Part shown: positions 1 through 7,864 of the stretch, piece by piece | How positions within the stretch are numbered: position 1 is the first letter of the stretch | How the letters are laid out: every line of letters starts with the position of its first letter | NCBI GenBank assembly: GCA_900543815.1 | Contig: UQST01000021.1 | Coordinates: 1 to 47,023, forward strand | DNA length: 47,023 bases | Source of the DNA: an uncultured Prevotellaceae bacterium | GTDB taxonomy: Bacteria > Bacteroidota > Bacteroidia > Bacteroidales > Bacteroidaceae | Reading direction: 5' to 3' | The notes under the pieces: generated by a model | The model's database searches: none | Told to the model about the DNA's origin: nothing | Seen by the model: the letters and a program-made list of their open reading frames with translations, nothing else | Translations under genes and position numbers: made by a program

Positions 1-78
1 CTTGTGTGTTCATGGTGCAAATGTGTAACTTTTCTTTTGGTTTGTGGAATCTCTCCCCTAGGTTTGTCGGGTGAGCCG
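1..78. mobile_element. Probable end of an insertion sequence (partial, runs off the window)
   Basis: The first 78 bases end in a sequence that recurs, inverted, at the far right edge of the window (28 of 30 bases, positions 54-83 against 46942-46971). Outside the shared part the two edges differ, as expected for the left and right ends of one element type. The DUF4488 reading frame becomes recognisable only after this point, so the element seems to have cut that gene. A reverse-strand ATG at 13-11 running off the edge could be a transposase start, but only four codons are visible. The IS family is not identified. Confidence 0.45.
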
Positions 79-83
79 AAAAT
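54..83. repeat. Left copy of a 30-bp inverted repeat (terminal-repeat candidate)
   Basis: This matches the reverse complement of 46942-46971 with two mismatches in 30 bases. The core on the outward strand reads GGCTCACCCGA, one variable base, then AAACCTAGGGG. The two copies face outward from the window. The most likely explanation is a terminal inverted repeat of an IS present at both contig ends. Confidence 0.75.
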
Positions 84-393
84 GGAGTTTCTTCCACAGT
101 TCAAGATACTCTGCGCCGACGGAACCTTCCAGAACATGTTGCTCGTGAGCCGCAATTTCCGGTTCGGCATGGGCGCTACCGGCAAGTGGAAGGTGAAGGA
201 CAACAAGCTCATCGAAATCATTGACAGCGACAGCGGAAACGACTTTGCCGGCAAGACCAACGCCATGCCGCTCACGCTGAGCGCCCATGGAAACGTCATG
301 CACATCGTATGGACAAGACCGGCAACAGGCGAACCCGTGGGTGAGTACTACATGAGAGTGCCCACACGCAACCAGTATCTGGAGGGCAACTGA
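82..393 (+). pseudogene. 5'-truncated DUF4488 family protein
   Basis: The frame from the ATG at 82 gives about 103 residues that resemble the C-terminal part of DUF4488, a small Bacteroidetes family of unknown function: a segment with QFKILCADGTFQNM, then a short beta-rich stretch and a basic, hydrophilic end. Family members usually begin with an additional N-terminal segment, and often a signal peptide, which is missing here. The frame stays open further upstream to a GTG at position 4, but that part lies in the repeat-bearing edge sequence and does not look like a native N-terminus. I infer that the gene was cut by an insertion element whose end lies at about 54-78. Whether the ATG at 82 is still used is unknown. 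A hairpin terminator follows at 531-568. Confidence 0.55.
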
Positions 394-530
394 GGCACTG
401 GCACGGGACAGGCAGCATACCGGCACGCACGCCGGAGTGCACCACATCTTCCCTGGGAGAGCGCCTGGGGCAAAGGAAAAACAGAATTGCCGGGACACGG
501 AAAAGCGTGGAGTCGGCAATCTGACGACAC

Positions 531-568
531 CCTCACATCGCAGCGAGTGCGGTGTGGGGATTTTCTTT
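531..568 (+). terminator. Intrinsic terminator between the DUF4488 remnant and uraA
   Basis: Arms at 531-542 and 548-559 pair over 12 bp (with T-G wobbles) around the loop GCGAG, followed by ATTTTCTTT. It lies upstream of the candidate uraA promoter, so it would end transcripts entering from the left. A second weaker inverted repeat (485-491 with 514-520) lies just before it. The rest of the 394-711 gap shows no gene. Confidence 0.7.
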
Positions 569-612
569 ATAGCTTCTCCACGCAAACAGTAGGTGGTTTG
601 GAGCAAAAGCCA

Positions 613-620
613 TACCTTTG
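613..620 (+). promoter_or_regulatory. Candidate -7 element for uraA
   Basis: TACCTTTG matches the Bacteroidetes -7 consensus TAnnTTTG, 91 bases before the uraA ATG. No good -33 element lies at the usual 19-21 base distance; the nearest TTTG is at 597-600, which is too close. Confidence 0.4.
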
Positions 621-711
621 CGACCGACAAACCGGCGGCAGGCATGCGCACAGGCAACGCATTGCGAAGAAAGCCACACAGTACAGAGTACCAATATATA
701 CCTTATATAAT

Positions 712-2058
712 ATGAACACAGAACCGATGGGCGTCAACGACGCTCTGAGCTTGGGCAAGCCCAAGTTCGCCCTCCTGGGTGTGCAGCACCTCTTTGCCAT
801 GTTTGGCGCCACCGTACTCGTCCCCATCATCACCGGGCTGAGTGTGAGTGCCACATTACTCTTCGCCGGCATCGGCACACTCATTTTCCACCTCGTATCC
901 AAGTGTAAGGTTCCCGCTTTCCTGGGCTCCAGCTTCGCTTTCATAGGCGGATACATGTCGGTCAAAGGGCTTGGCATGGCGCAAGGGCTGTCTGAGCAGA
1001 TGGCCCTCAACTATGCTTGCGTGGGCGTGGGAGCAGCTGCCCTGCTCTATTTCATAATGGCTGCATTGCTCAAGAGCTTCGGTACAGACCGTGTGATGCG
1101 CTTCTTCCCGCCTGTAGTCACCGGCCCCATGGTGATAGCCATCGGCCTTACGCTCTCAGGGTCAGCCATACAGAACTGCACAGGCAACTGGCTGCTGGCC
1201 GTCACAGCCATAGCCATCGTCATCTGCACTGCCATCTGGGGCAAAGGCATCATACGCATCATACCCATCCTGCTGGGCGTTCTGGGCTCCTACATACTGG
1301 CTGCCGTGATGGGAGAAGTGGATTTCTCAAAGCTCTCGGAGGCTGCATGGATAGGCCTGCCGGTTGACTTCAACCGCACGGTATGGGCAGTGGCACAGAA
1401 TCCCGACTGGCATCTGCTCATCACCGCAGTGATAGGCATCTTCCCCATCGCCTTTGCCACCATCATGGAGCATATAGGTGACATGTGTGCCATACAGAGC
1501 ACCGTGGGCAAGAACTTCATCAAGGATCCCGGTCTGCACCGCACTCTCTCGGGCGACGGACTGGCCACCCTGCTGGCTGCCATCTTCGGTGCACCTGCCA
1601 ACACCACCTATGGCGAGAACACCGGAGTGCTCAATCTCACCCGGGTATTCGACCCTCGCGTGATACGCATGGCGGCTGTACTGGCCATCCTGCTGAGCTT
1701 CTGTCCCAAGTTTGCCTGCCTCATCGGCCTGATGCCAGCTGCCACCATAGGCGGTGTGAGCCTCATCCTCTACGGAATGATCAGCGCAGTGGGTGTGCGC
1801 AACCTGGTTGAGAGTGCCGTAGATTTCAGCTCCCCCCGCAATGTCTTTGTGGCTGCCCTCATCCTGGTGATAGCCATCGGTGTGAAGTATGGCGCCAACG
1901 ACGATGTGGCCATAGGCGCTGTGCACATCTCGGGACTGGCTCTCTCTGCCCTCGTAGGCATCATCCTCAACGCCATCCTGCCCGGCGGCTTCGGCAAGAC
2001 ACTGAAGATATATCCCGACAAGGGCGACAAGGACGAGTTCACCGACGAGGACAGATAA
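712..2058 (+). CDS. uraA: Uracil permease (NCS2 / nucleobase:cation symporter-2)
   Basis: This is an inner-membrane, proton-coupled importer of uracil, about 448 residues long and hydrophobic throughout, which fits the 14-helix NCS2 fold. Visible hallmarks are the EHIGD segment (E253, H254) and the signature NTTYGENTGV (E302). E253 and E302 are 49 residues apart, the same spacing as the uracil-binding E241 and E290 of E. coli UraA. I chose the ATG at 712 because the N-terminus MNTEPMGVNDALSLGKPK leads straight into the first helix; the frame is open 75 codons further upstream but passes through the terminator and the candidate promoter. The hydrophilic C-terminal tail is rich in Asp and Lys. 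It is followed by a strong hairpin at 2087-2134, so it is probably a single-gene transcript. Xanthine or another nucleobase as substrate cannot be excluded by sequence alone. Confidence 0.93.
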   Translation: MNTEPMGVNDALSLGKPKFALLGVQHLFAMFGATVLVPIITGLSVSATLLFAGIGTLIFHLVSKCKVPAFLGSSFAFIGGYMSVKGLGMAQGLSEQMALNYACVGVGAAALLYFIMAALLKSFGTDRVMRFFPPVVTGPMVIAIGLTLSGSAIQNCTGNWLLAVTAIAIVICTAIWGKGIIRIIPILLGVLGSYILAAVMGEVDFSKLSEAAWIGLPVDFNRTVWAVAQNPDWHLLITAVIGIFPIAFATIMEHIGDMCAIQSTVGKNFIKDPGLHRTLSGDGLATLLAAIFGAPANTTYGENTGVLNLTRVFDPRVIRMAAVLAILLSFCPKFACLIGLMPAATIGGVSLILYGMISAVGVRNLVESAVDFSSPRNVFVAALILVIAIGVKYGANDDVAIGAVHISGLALSALVGIILNAILPGGFGKTLKIYPDKGDKDEFTDEDR

Positions 2059-2086
2059 GGGAGAGATACCTGCCACACGACCCCAA

Positions 2087-2134
2087 AGGCTGTGCTGCAT
2101 GAGAGTGCCCAAGAGCATTCCTGCAGCACAGCCT
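2087..2134 (+). terminator. Hairpin terminator after uraA
   Basis: Perfect 13-bp arms, AGGCTGTGCTGCA (2087-2099) and TGCAGCACAGCCT (2122-2134), enclose a 22-base loop. The U-tract after it is weak (CATCTGTTTC). Confidence 0.6.
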
Positions 2135-2199
2135 CATCTGTTTCAGAGGCCGAAGGAGCTGCTTCCACCCGTCTGACAACATGTTTTCCAGTCTTTTCC

Positions 2200-2230
2200 T
2201 TTGCCATGTGGAAAATGAAGGTTAGATTTG
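2200..2230 (+). promoter_or_regulatory. Bacteroidetes-type promoter for the AAA-ATPase gene
   Basis: TTTG (2200-2203), 19 bases, TAGATTTG (2223-2230): a full match to the phylum consensus. The ATG at 2260 follows after 29 bases, which supports that start over the open frame further upstream. Confidence 0.75.
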
Positions 2231-2259
2231 CATACGAATTCGCAAAATACTGCACCTGC

Positions 2260-3852
2260 ATGAAATATCCTATAGGAATACAGACATTCGACAGAATACG
2301 TGAAGACGGATACGTGTATGTTGACAAGACCAGGCTCATCTATTCGATGACCCATGAGGGTACCGTGTATTTCCTAAGCCGTCCTCGACGCTTTGGCAAG
2401 AGCCTTCTGCTCTCCACCCTGAAGAACTATTTTCTGGGCAGAAGAGAGCTCTTCGAGGGACTGGAGATAAGCAAACTGGAGAAGGAATGGAAGACCTATC
2501 CGGTGTTTCATGTGGACTTCGGACTGGGCAACTACGCCAGGACAGACTCACTGGACAATGTCTTGAACTCATACATATCGGAGTGGGAGAGAACCTACCA
2601 CGTTGCTCACCCTGCTCCAACCCATGAGTACAGCCTGCGCTTCCACGATGTACTCAAGGCGGCACACGCTGCTACGGGTCTGCGGGCCGTGGTGCTGATA
2701 GACGAATACGACAAGCCCTTGCTCGACATACTGGATTCGGGAATCACACTGGAGCGCTCGGGAGAACGCATCACGCTGGAGGAATACAACCGGGAACTGC
2801 TTCGCACACTCTACACAACGTTCAAGGCTGCCGATGAATACCTGCAATTCGTGATGCTCACAGGCGTCACCAAATTTTCACAAGTGAGCGTGTTCAGCGG
2901 CTTCAACCAGCCCAACGACATCAGTATGGATGCCAGATACGACACTCTGTGCGGCATCACAGAGGAGGAGATAGACCATTACTTCCAGGAGCCAGTGGCC
3001 GAAATGGCCCGGATGGACGGATGTACTGAGGAGGAGGAGCGCGAAGCACTGAGGCGCCGATTCAATGGCTATCACTTCAGCAACAGGCTCAGAGGAGTAT
3101 ATAACCCGTTCAGCCTGCTCAACTCACTGCAGAAACTCGACATCCAGGACTACTGGTTCCGCACAGGCACACCCACTTATCTGGTGCGCCTACTGGGCCA
3201 CTTCAACGAGAACATCAACGAGCTCACGGGCAAATACTATGCCGCGAACCAGTTTATGGACTACCGCGCCGATGTGGAGAAACCGCTTCCCATGATTTTC
3301 CAGAGCGGATACCTGACCATTAAAAACTATGACAGGGACACCAACACCTTCCTGATAGATTTCCCCAACGACGAAGTCAAGAGGGGGTTTATCACCCTGC
3401 TGACCAGCAGCTATCTGAATGCGAAGGATAACGTGGAGAGCTGGATGGCCACTGCCGTAGTGGCTCTGAAGAGAGGAGAACTGGAACAATTCCGCCAGAT
3501 GTTGGCCTCCTTCCTGTCCAGCATCCCGTACACCATGCGCCGCAAGGACAATGAGCGGGAAAAGGAACGCTACTTCCACTACACATTCTATCTGCTGCTG
3601 CGCCTGATGAGCACCTATCTGGTTTGCACCGAAAAGGCTCAAAGCCAGGGCAGAGTGGATTGCATCATCGAGACCAAGCAGCATATCTATATCTTCGAAT
3701 TCAAGCTCGACGGTTCCGCCAGCGAAGCTCTGAAGCAGATTGAGGAGAAAGGATATGCCCGCGAATTCGCCTGCGACCAAAGGCAAATACACAAGATAGG
3801 GTGCAGCTTCTCCTCTGCAAGCGGGACGATAGAGGAGTGGCAGGTGGAGTAA
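2260..3852 (+). CDS. AAA-ATPase-like protein with C-terminal PD-(D/E)XK nuclease-fold domain
   Basis: This 530-residue protein belongs to the family that joins an AAA-ATPase_like domain (Pfam PF09820) to a C-terminal PD-(D/E)XK domain (DUF1703). Such proteins are present in many copies in Bacteroides and Prevotella genomes, and their role is unsettled. The N-terminus MKYPIGIQTFDRIRE is typical. A P-loop-like RPRRFGKSLL lies at 41-50 and a Walker B-like VVLIDEYDKP around D148-E149. The C-terminal core has D467 in GRVD and E480-x-K482 in EFK, the expected nuclease-fold arrangement, so the key residues look intact. The ATG at 2260 is set by the promoter at 2200-2230. It stands alone between terminator-flanked neighbours. 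A defence or mobile-element role is possible, but nothing in the neighbourhood shows it. Confidence 0.88.
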   Translation: MKYPIGIQTFDRIREDGYVYVDKTRLIYSMTHEGTVYFLSRPRRFGKSLLLSTLKNYFLGRRELFEGLEISKLEKEWKTYPVFHVDFGLGNYARTDSLDNVLNSYISEWERTYHVAHPAPTHEYSLRFHDVLKAAHAATGLRAVVLIDEYDKPLLDILDSGITLERSGERITLEEYNRELLRTLYTTFKAADEYLQFVMLTGVTKFSQVSVFSGFNQPNDISMDARYDTLCGITEEEIDHYFQEPVAEMARMDGCTEEEEREALRRRFNGYHFSNRLRGVYNPFSLLNSLQKLDIQDYWFRTGTPTYLVRLLGHFNENINELTGKYYAANQFMDYRADVEKPLPMIFQSGYLTIKNYDRDTNTFLIDFPNDEVKRGFITLLTSSYLNAKDNVESWMATAVVALKRGELEQFRQMLASFLSSIPYTMRRKDNEREKERYFHYTFYLLLRLMSTYLVCTEKAQSQGRVDCIIETKQHIYIFEFKLDGSASEALKQIEEKGYAREFACDQRQIHKIGCSFSSASGTIEEWQVE

Positions 3853-3913
3853 AAACGCCTCTCCCCCTCCCCCTCTCCCTCATCATTGCAACCCGATTGC
3901 ATCCTGCCCGCCC

Positions 3914-3921
3914 TAACTTTG
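3914..3921 (+). promoter_or_regulatory. Candidate -7 element for the P-type ATPase gene
   Basis: TAACTTTG matches TAnnTTTG, 33 bases before the ATG at 3955. TTG triplets lie upstream at 3886 and 3897, but not at 19-21 bases, so the -33 element is weak. Confidence 0.5.
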
Positions 3922-3954
3922 CACGCTGTAAGGACAAAGGAAAGGGACTTTCAC

Positions 3955-6024
3955 ATGACACACGACAGGAATACCGACAGTACGATGCACAATGCAAGCT
4001 GCCAGACAAGCAGCACACAGCACACCCCCACACAGGAAGGATGTTGCACCCAAGGACATCAGCACAGCTGCGGATGCCATCACCACCATCATCATCACCA
4101 CCATCACGGGCACGACGAAGAGGGCAACCTGCGCCGGCAGGTGGCTCTCATCGCGCTCACCGTCATCATGCTGGCGGGCGCCCGATGGGTAGAAACCCAC
4201 TATGCACTGCCCGTCTGGCAAATACTCATCATATATCTGGTGCCCTATCTGACCATTGGACACGGCACTCTACGCGAGGCTGCCGAGGGCATCATGCACG
4301 GTGATGTATTCAACGAGAACCTGCTCATGACCATTGCCACGCTGGGTGCACTCGCCATCGGCTTCCTTCCGGGAGCCGGGACGGAGTTCATGGAGGCTGT
4401 GTTCGTCATGCTCTTCTTCCAGGTGGGAGAGCTTTTCGAGCATTACGCAGAGGGGCAGAGCCGCCGCAGCATAAGCCATCTGATGAACTTGCGGCCCGAT
4501 GTGGCGCGCGTGATACGCAACGGCCAGCCCCAGGAAGTGCCGCCCCAGGAGGTGGCCATCGGAGAAATCCTGCTGGTGCAGCCTGGCGAGAAGATAGCGC
4601 TGGACGGCATAGTGAGCGAGGGAACATCGTCGCTCGACACCTCGGCACTCACTGGCGAGAGTCTGCCACGCGACGTGAAGGAGGGCGACGAGGTAATCTC
4701 GGGCTGCGTGAACCTCAATGGCGTGCTGCAGATAAAGGCCACACGCAGCTTCGGAGAAAGCACCGTGAGCCAGATCATCGGCATGATGGAGAACGAGAAC
4801 GGGCGCAAGTCGCACAGCGAAGCCTTCATCACCCGCTTCGCACGCATCTACACCCCCATCGTGGTGACTGCCGCGCTGGCACTGGCTCTGCTGCCCCCGC
4901 TGCTGGTGAGCGAACCGTTCCTGCAGGCCTTCCCCACCTGGCTCTATCGGGCACTCATCTTCCTGGTGGTATCCTGCCCGTGTGCACTGGTCATCAGCAT
5001 CCCTCTCACCTTCTTCGGAGGCATAGGCGGAGCCTCGCGCTGCGGCATTCTCATCAAGGGCAGCGGCACTGTAGATAGGCTGGCCAAGGTGCGTAGTGTG
5101 GTCTTCGACAAGACCGGCACACTCACCGAAGGACGCTTTGCCGTGGTGGCCATACATCCCGACAAGACCGACGGGCACCAACTGCTGCACATGGCAGCAC
5201 ACGTAGAGCACTTCAGCACCCATCCCATAGCATCGGCCCTGCGCGATGCCTTCCCCCAGGAGGCCACCGACGGCTGCCGCATCAGCCAGGTGGAAGAGGT
5301 GGCCGGCGAGGGTGTACAGGCTATGGTAGAGGGACGTAAGGTATGTGTGGGCAACGCGCGCATGATGGAGCGGCTGGGCATCCAGTGGCACCAATGCCAC
5401 CGTGTGGGCACCATCATCCACGTGGCTGTCAATGGCGAATACGCTGGGCATATAGTCATCAGCGACCAGGTGAAGGACGGGAGCGCCGAAGCGGTGAGGG
5501 AGCTGAAGCAGTTGGGCATCCGCCGCACCATGATGCTCACGGGCGACAGGCACGAAGTGGCGGACGATGTAGCTGCCCGGCTGGGCATAGAAGAATATCA
5601 TGCCGAACTGCTTCCAGCCGACAAGGTGCGGCACATGGAGCAGCTGCAGGCTGAGATGCCCGAGGCTGAAATGCTGGCCTTTGTGGGCGACGGCATCAAT
5701 GATGCGCCTGTGCTGAAGCATGCCGATGTGGGTATCGCCATGGGTGGAATGGGCAGCGATGCGGCCATCGAGGCTGCCGACGTGGTGCTCATGGACGACA
5801 ATCCTGCCAAGGTGGCGCTGGCCATACGCCTGGCTCGACGCACTCTGGGCATTGCCCATCAGAACATCATCTTCGCCATCGGCGTGAAGGTGGCCATCCT
5901 GCTGCTGGCTGCGGCAGGACTGGGAAGCATGGGACTGGCCGTCTTCGGCGATGTGGGTGTCACCGTGCTGGCGGTTCTCAACGCCACACGAGCTCTCCGA
6001 ACCAAACAGCACAAAAGCGTGTAA
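3955..6024 (+). CDS. zntA: Zn/Cd/Pb-exporting P1B-type ATPase with His-rich N-terminus
   Basis: This 689-residue heavy-metal P-type ATPase pumps divalent metal out of the cytoplasm. Motifs in order: TGES, CPC in the transport helix (C341-P342-C343), the phosphorylation site DKTGT (D385), the HP dipeptide (H423-P424), MLTGD, and the hinge GDGINDAP (D579). D666 in the last membrane segment (GDVGVTVLAVLNATR) matches the aspartate typical of ZntA-like Zn/Cd/Pb pumps rather than Cu pumps. The N-terminus has no GMxCxxC metal-binding domain; instead residues 30-53 hold Cys and His, including ten consecutive histidines (42-51) in a CGC-His10-GH context, a likely zinc-binding tail. The start at 3955 is preferred because it follows a TAACTTTG -7 element; a TTG-initiated extension to 3886 would overlap that element. 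The next gene is convergent, with repeats in between. Confidence 0.92.
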   Translation: MTHDRNTDSTMHNASCQTSSTQHTPTQEGCCTQGHQHSCGCHHHHHHHHHHGHDEEGNLRRQVALIALTVIMLAGARWVETHYALPVWQILIIYLVPYLTIGHGTLREAAEGIMHGDVFNENLLMTIATLGALAIGFLPGAGTEFMEAVFVMLFFQVGELFEHYAEGQSRRSISHLMNLRPDVARVIRNGQPQEVPPQEVAIGEILLVQPGEKIALDGIVSEGTSSLDTSALTGESLPRDVKEGDEVISGCVNLNGVLQIKATRSFGESTVSQIIGMMENENGRKSHSEAFITRFARIYTPIVVTAALALALLPPLLVSEPFLQAFPTWLYRALIFLVVSCPCALVISIPLTFFGGIGGASRCGILIKGSGTVDRLAKVRSVVFDKTGTLTEGRFAVVAIHPDKTDGHQLLHMAAHVEHFSTHPIASALRDAFPQEATDGCRISQVEEVAGEGVQAMVEGRKVCVGNARMMERLGIQWHQCHRVGTIIHVAVNGEYAGHIVISDQVKDGSAEAVRELKQLGIRRTMMLTGDRHEVADDVAARLGIEEYHAELLPADKVRHMEQLQAEMPEAEMLAFVGDGINDAPVLKHADVGIAMGGMGSDAAIEAADVVLMDDNPAKVALAIRLARRTLGIAHQNIIFAIGVKVAILLLAAAGLGSMGLAVFGDVGVTVLAVLNATRALRTKQHKSV

Positions 6025-6185
6025 TTCTGAATTGAGAATTATGAATTTTGAATTGGAGCGAGACAAGGGAAACCACCCACGGCTATCTGATTTTGAATTG
6101 AGAATTTTGAATTAAGAATTAAAGGGAGGCGAGGGATGCGACACACAGCTATCTAATTCTGAATTGAGAATTCTGGAATAAGGAT
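6023..6185. repeat. 66-bp period repeat built around GAATTGAGAATT
   Basis: The core GAATTGAGAATT recurs at about 6029, 6095 and 6161, giving two full units of about 66 bp and a partial third. The AT-rich halves alternate with purine-rich segments, and smaller variants (GAATTTTGAATT, GAATTAAGAATT) fill the units. The repeat starts at the zntA stop codon and is probably noncoding. Confidence 0.7.
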
Positions 6186-6252
6186 TGAGGGCGACTGCCC
6201 AAAGGCGGGCATCGGACAGGCGCGGATGACGCACCAATGTGGAGCGAAAAAC

Positions 6253-6336
6253 GCAATGCGGTGCGATGGCGGATGCAACGCGCTGCATAAAGCAACGCAC
6301 CGCACTGCAAAAGCGATTGCAGTGCGGTGCGTTTTC
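6253..6336. repeat. 22-bp period GC-rich tandem array (about four units)
   Basis: Units of 19-22 bases start at 6253, 6272, 6294 and 6315 and share forms of GATGCAGCGCGGTGC. The same unit recurs in the gap upstream of the lipoprotein gene (33499-33584). The last two units here are inverted relative to each other and form the hairpin at 6294-6333. Confidence 0.6.
6294..6333 (-). terminator. Perfect 17-bp hairpin downstream of queG
   Basis: The arms 6294-6310 and 6317-6333 are exact complements with a six-base loop. It lies 39 bases beyond the queG stop on the minus strand, where it is followed by GCTTTATGC, a poor U-tract; on the plus strand GTTTTC spans the end of the stem. It may stop transcription from both sides, since zntA and queG converge here. 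Confidence 0.55.
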
Positions 6337-6372
6337 AGTACAACCTCTGTATGCCGAAGCAAGAAGTTTGCC

Positions 6373-7272
6373 TCACCCCTTGCTGCGCGGCTTCCAGCGG
6401 ACGATGTTACGCATGAGGCCATCATACTTGGCACGCTTGACAGCCGAGCGGCGGAAGAGTTCGCGGTAACGCTCAGGGGAAAGCGTGCGCCAGTCATCCT
6501 CGCTCATCTCAAGCAGCGAGGGGGATGGCTGGAAGGAAGGGTCGCTGGTGGCATGCGCCTCACGGAACTCCTGACAGGCACGCATGCAGCGGTCACATCC
6601 ATAGAAAGTGTCGGTGAGACGAAGCCCCTGGGGCAGTTCGCCACGATGCTCAATGGTCCAGTAATTGATGCAAAGGCGGGCATCGAGCCCCTGCGGAGTG
6701 AGTGCCGGACAGAAGTCCTGCCAGCCTTCATCGAGTGCGGGAGACGGCTGCAGGGGAACATCGAAGGCATCACACGGCTCCTCCAGGAAGAGTTCGCCCA
6801 GAAACACAGTGGGACCATAACCAGGCACAGCCACCAGCCCGTTGCGGCACAGAGTACCTACCCCACTACGCCAAGCCCAATAGCGCTCCATCACGGGAGC
6901 CGTATCCACAAAGCAGCGGCCATGTGCACCAAGCCGTTCCATGAGCATGCGCAAGCGCCCACGCATCACATCGTGGTAATCCTCACCCTGTGCATAAAGG
7001 CAGAGGGCCGGCTGTCGGCGGGCAGGCATATAGTTGAGTGCCAGGCTGACAATAGTCTGCACACCTGGGTGGAGAAGCGCTGGCTGGAGCCTCATCTCCA
7101 CATGGCGGGTCATATAGTCCATGCCTGCAAAGTGCCCCAACTGCACCCGCCTGAGATAGTGAGCGGCAAAGGGTTCCTCCACGGGTGCGGCCTGCACCAC
7201 CCCACATGCAACAAAGCCCAGGCTTGCAGCCTGGGCTTTTATCTCTTGCTTAGTCAAACACCTTGAACTCAT
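6373..7272 (-). CDS. queG: Epoxyqueuosine reductase QueG, variant lacking three Fe-S cysteines
   Basis: QueG reduces epoxyqueuosine to queuosine in tRNA, using cobalamin and, in characterised members, two [4Fe-4S] clusters. The 299-residue protein has the N-terminal catalytic part with VDTAPVMER (D123, the expected catalytic acid) and the RSGVG and LGE segments. The ferredoxin-like region keeps C188 (in FCPALT), C201 (LCINYWTIEHRGE) and the second motif CDRCMRAC (C226, C229, C233). The usual first motif CxxCxxCxxxCP is reduced to its last cysteine: the other three positions are P178, D181 and W184. By the usual ferredoxin wiring, one cluster could still form and the other would lose three of four ligands. 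There is no sign of a frameshift. The start overlaps the upstream deacetylase gene by 23 bases, so the two are probably co-translated. Confidence 0.85.
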   Translation of the reverse strand: MSSRCLTKQEIKAQAASLGFVACGVVQAAPVEEPFAAHYLRRVQLGHFAGMDYMTRHVEMRLQPALLHPGVQTIVSLALNYMPARRQPALCLYAQGEDYHDVMRGRLRMLMERLGAHGRCFVDTAPVMERYWAWRSGVGTLCRNGLVAVPGYGPTVFLGELFLEEPCDAFDVPLQPSPALDEGWQDFCPALTPQGLDARLCINYWTIEHRGELPQGLRLTDTFYGCDRCMRACQEFREAHATSDPSFQPSPSLLEMSEDDWRTLSPERYRELFRRSAVKRAKYDGLMRNIVRWKPRSKG

Positions 7273-7864
7273 ATCCTTCTTGTGCCAACCACTGAAGCGC
7301 CTCGGGCAAGGCGTGCTTCAGCTTGTCGATGCTCTTGAGCGAGTCATGGAACGTGATGATACTGCCCGGACGGGTGTAGCGCTTCACATTGTGCAGCACA
7401 TCGTCGGCCGTCAGGCGGCGGCTGTAATCGCGCGTGACCACATCCCACATCACCACACGGAACCCGCAGTGGCGAAGCACTCGGTACTGCATAATCTTCA
7501 TCCAGCCATGAGGCGGGCGGAAGAGGTCGGTCTTGAGAATCTTATCCGCCTTCACTACATTGGCCAGGTAGTGCCAGCTCCACCAGCGCAACCCGCCTAT
7601 GTGATTATAGGTATGATTGCCTATGCGGTGTCCTCTGGCCTTCACCTCGGCCAGCAGATGGGGATACTTCTGTGCATTGTCGCCCACCATAAAGAAGGTG
7701 GCCTTGGCACCGAAGCGCTCCAGCGTGTCGAGTATGAACGGAGTGGCCTCGGGAATGGGGCCGTCATCAAAGGTAAGATAGACGGCCTTTTCCCGCTTGT
7801 CCATCCGCCACAGGGCATGGGGGTATATCCATCGGAGGAATACCGCAGGCTGCTCAATGATCAT
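7250..7864 (-). CDS. Polysaccharide deacetylase (NodB homology domain)
   Basis: This 204-residue carbohydrate esterase family 4-type protein probably removes N- or O-acetyl groups from an envelope polysaccharide or peptidoglycan. Motif 1 is TFDDGP (catalytic D33 and metal-binding D34). Motif 2 is HTYNH (metal ligands H84 and H88). RPPHGW, DVVTRDYS and ITFHDS supply the remaining motifs, so the active site looks complete. There is no cleavable signal peptide; the N-terminal MIIEQPAVFLRWIYPHALWR is weakly hydrophobic, so it may be cytoplasmic or peripheral. Its start overlaps the DUF2723 gene stop by four bases and its end overlaps queG, placing it in the middle of a three-gene unit. The substrate is not evident. 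Confidence 0.88.
   Translation of the reverse strand: MIIEQPAVFLRWIYPHALWRMDKREKAVYLTFDDGPIPEATPFILDTLERFGAKATFFMVGDNAQKYPHLLAEVKARGHRIGNHTYNHIGGLRWWSWHYLANVVKADKILKTDLFRPPHGWMKIMQYRVLRHCGFRVVMWDVVTRDYSRRLTADDVLHNVKRYTRPGSIITFHDSLKSIDKLKHALPEALQWLAQEGYEFKVFD

Noticed and set aside
58..657. Minus-strand open frame of about 200 codons at the left end
   Set aside because: It covers the DUF4488 remnant and terminator antisense and has no recognisable domain.
3841..3955. TTG start at 3886 for the P-type ATPase
   Set aside because: It would overlap the TAACTTTG promoter element; the ATG at 3955 begins a sensible N-terminus.
4270..6066. Open frame of about 600 codons on the minus strand
   Set aside because: Antisense to the P-type ATPase; no family resemblance.
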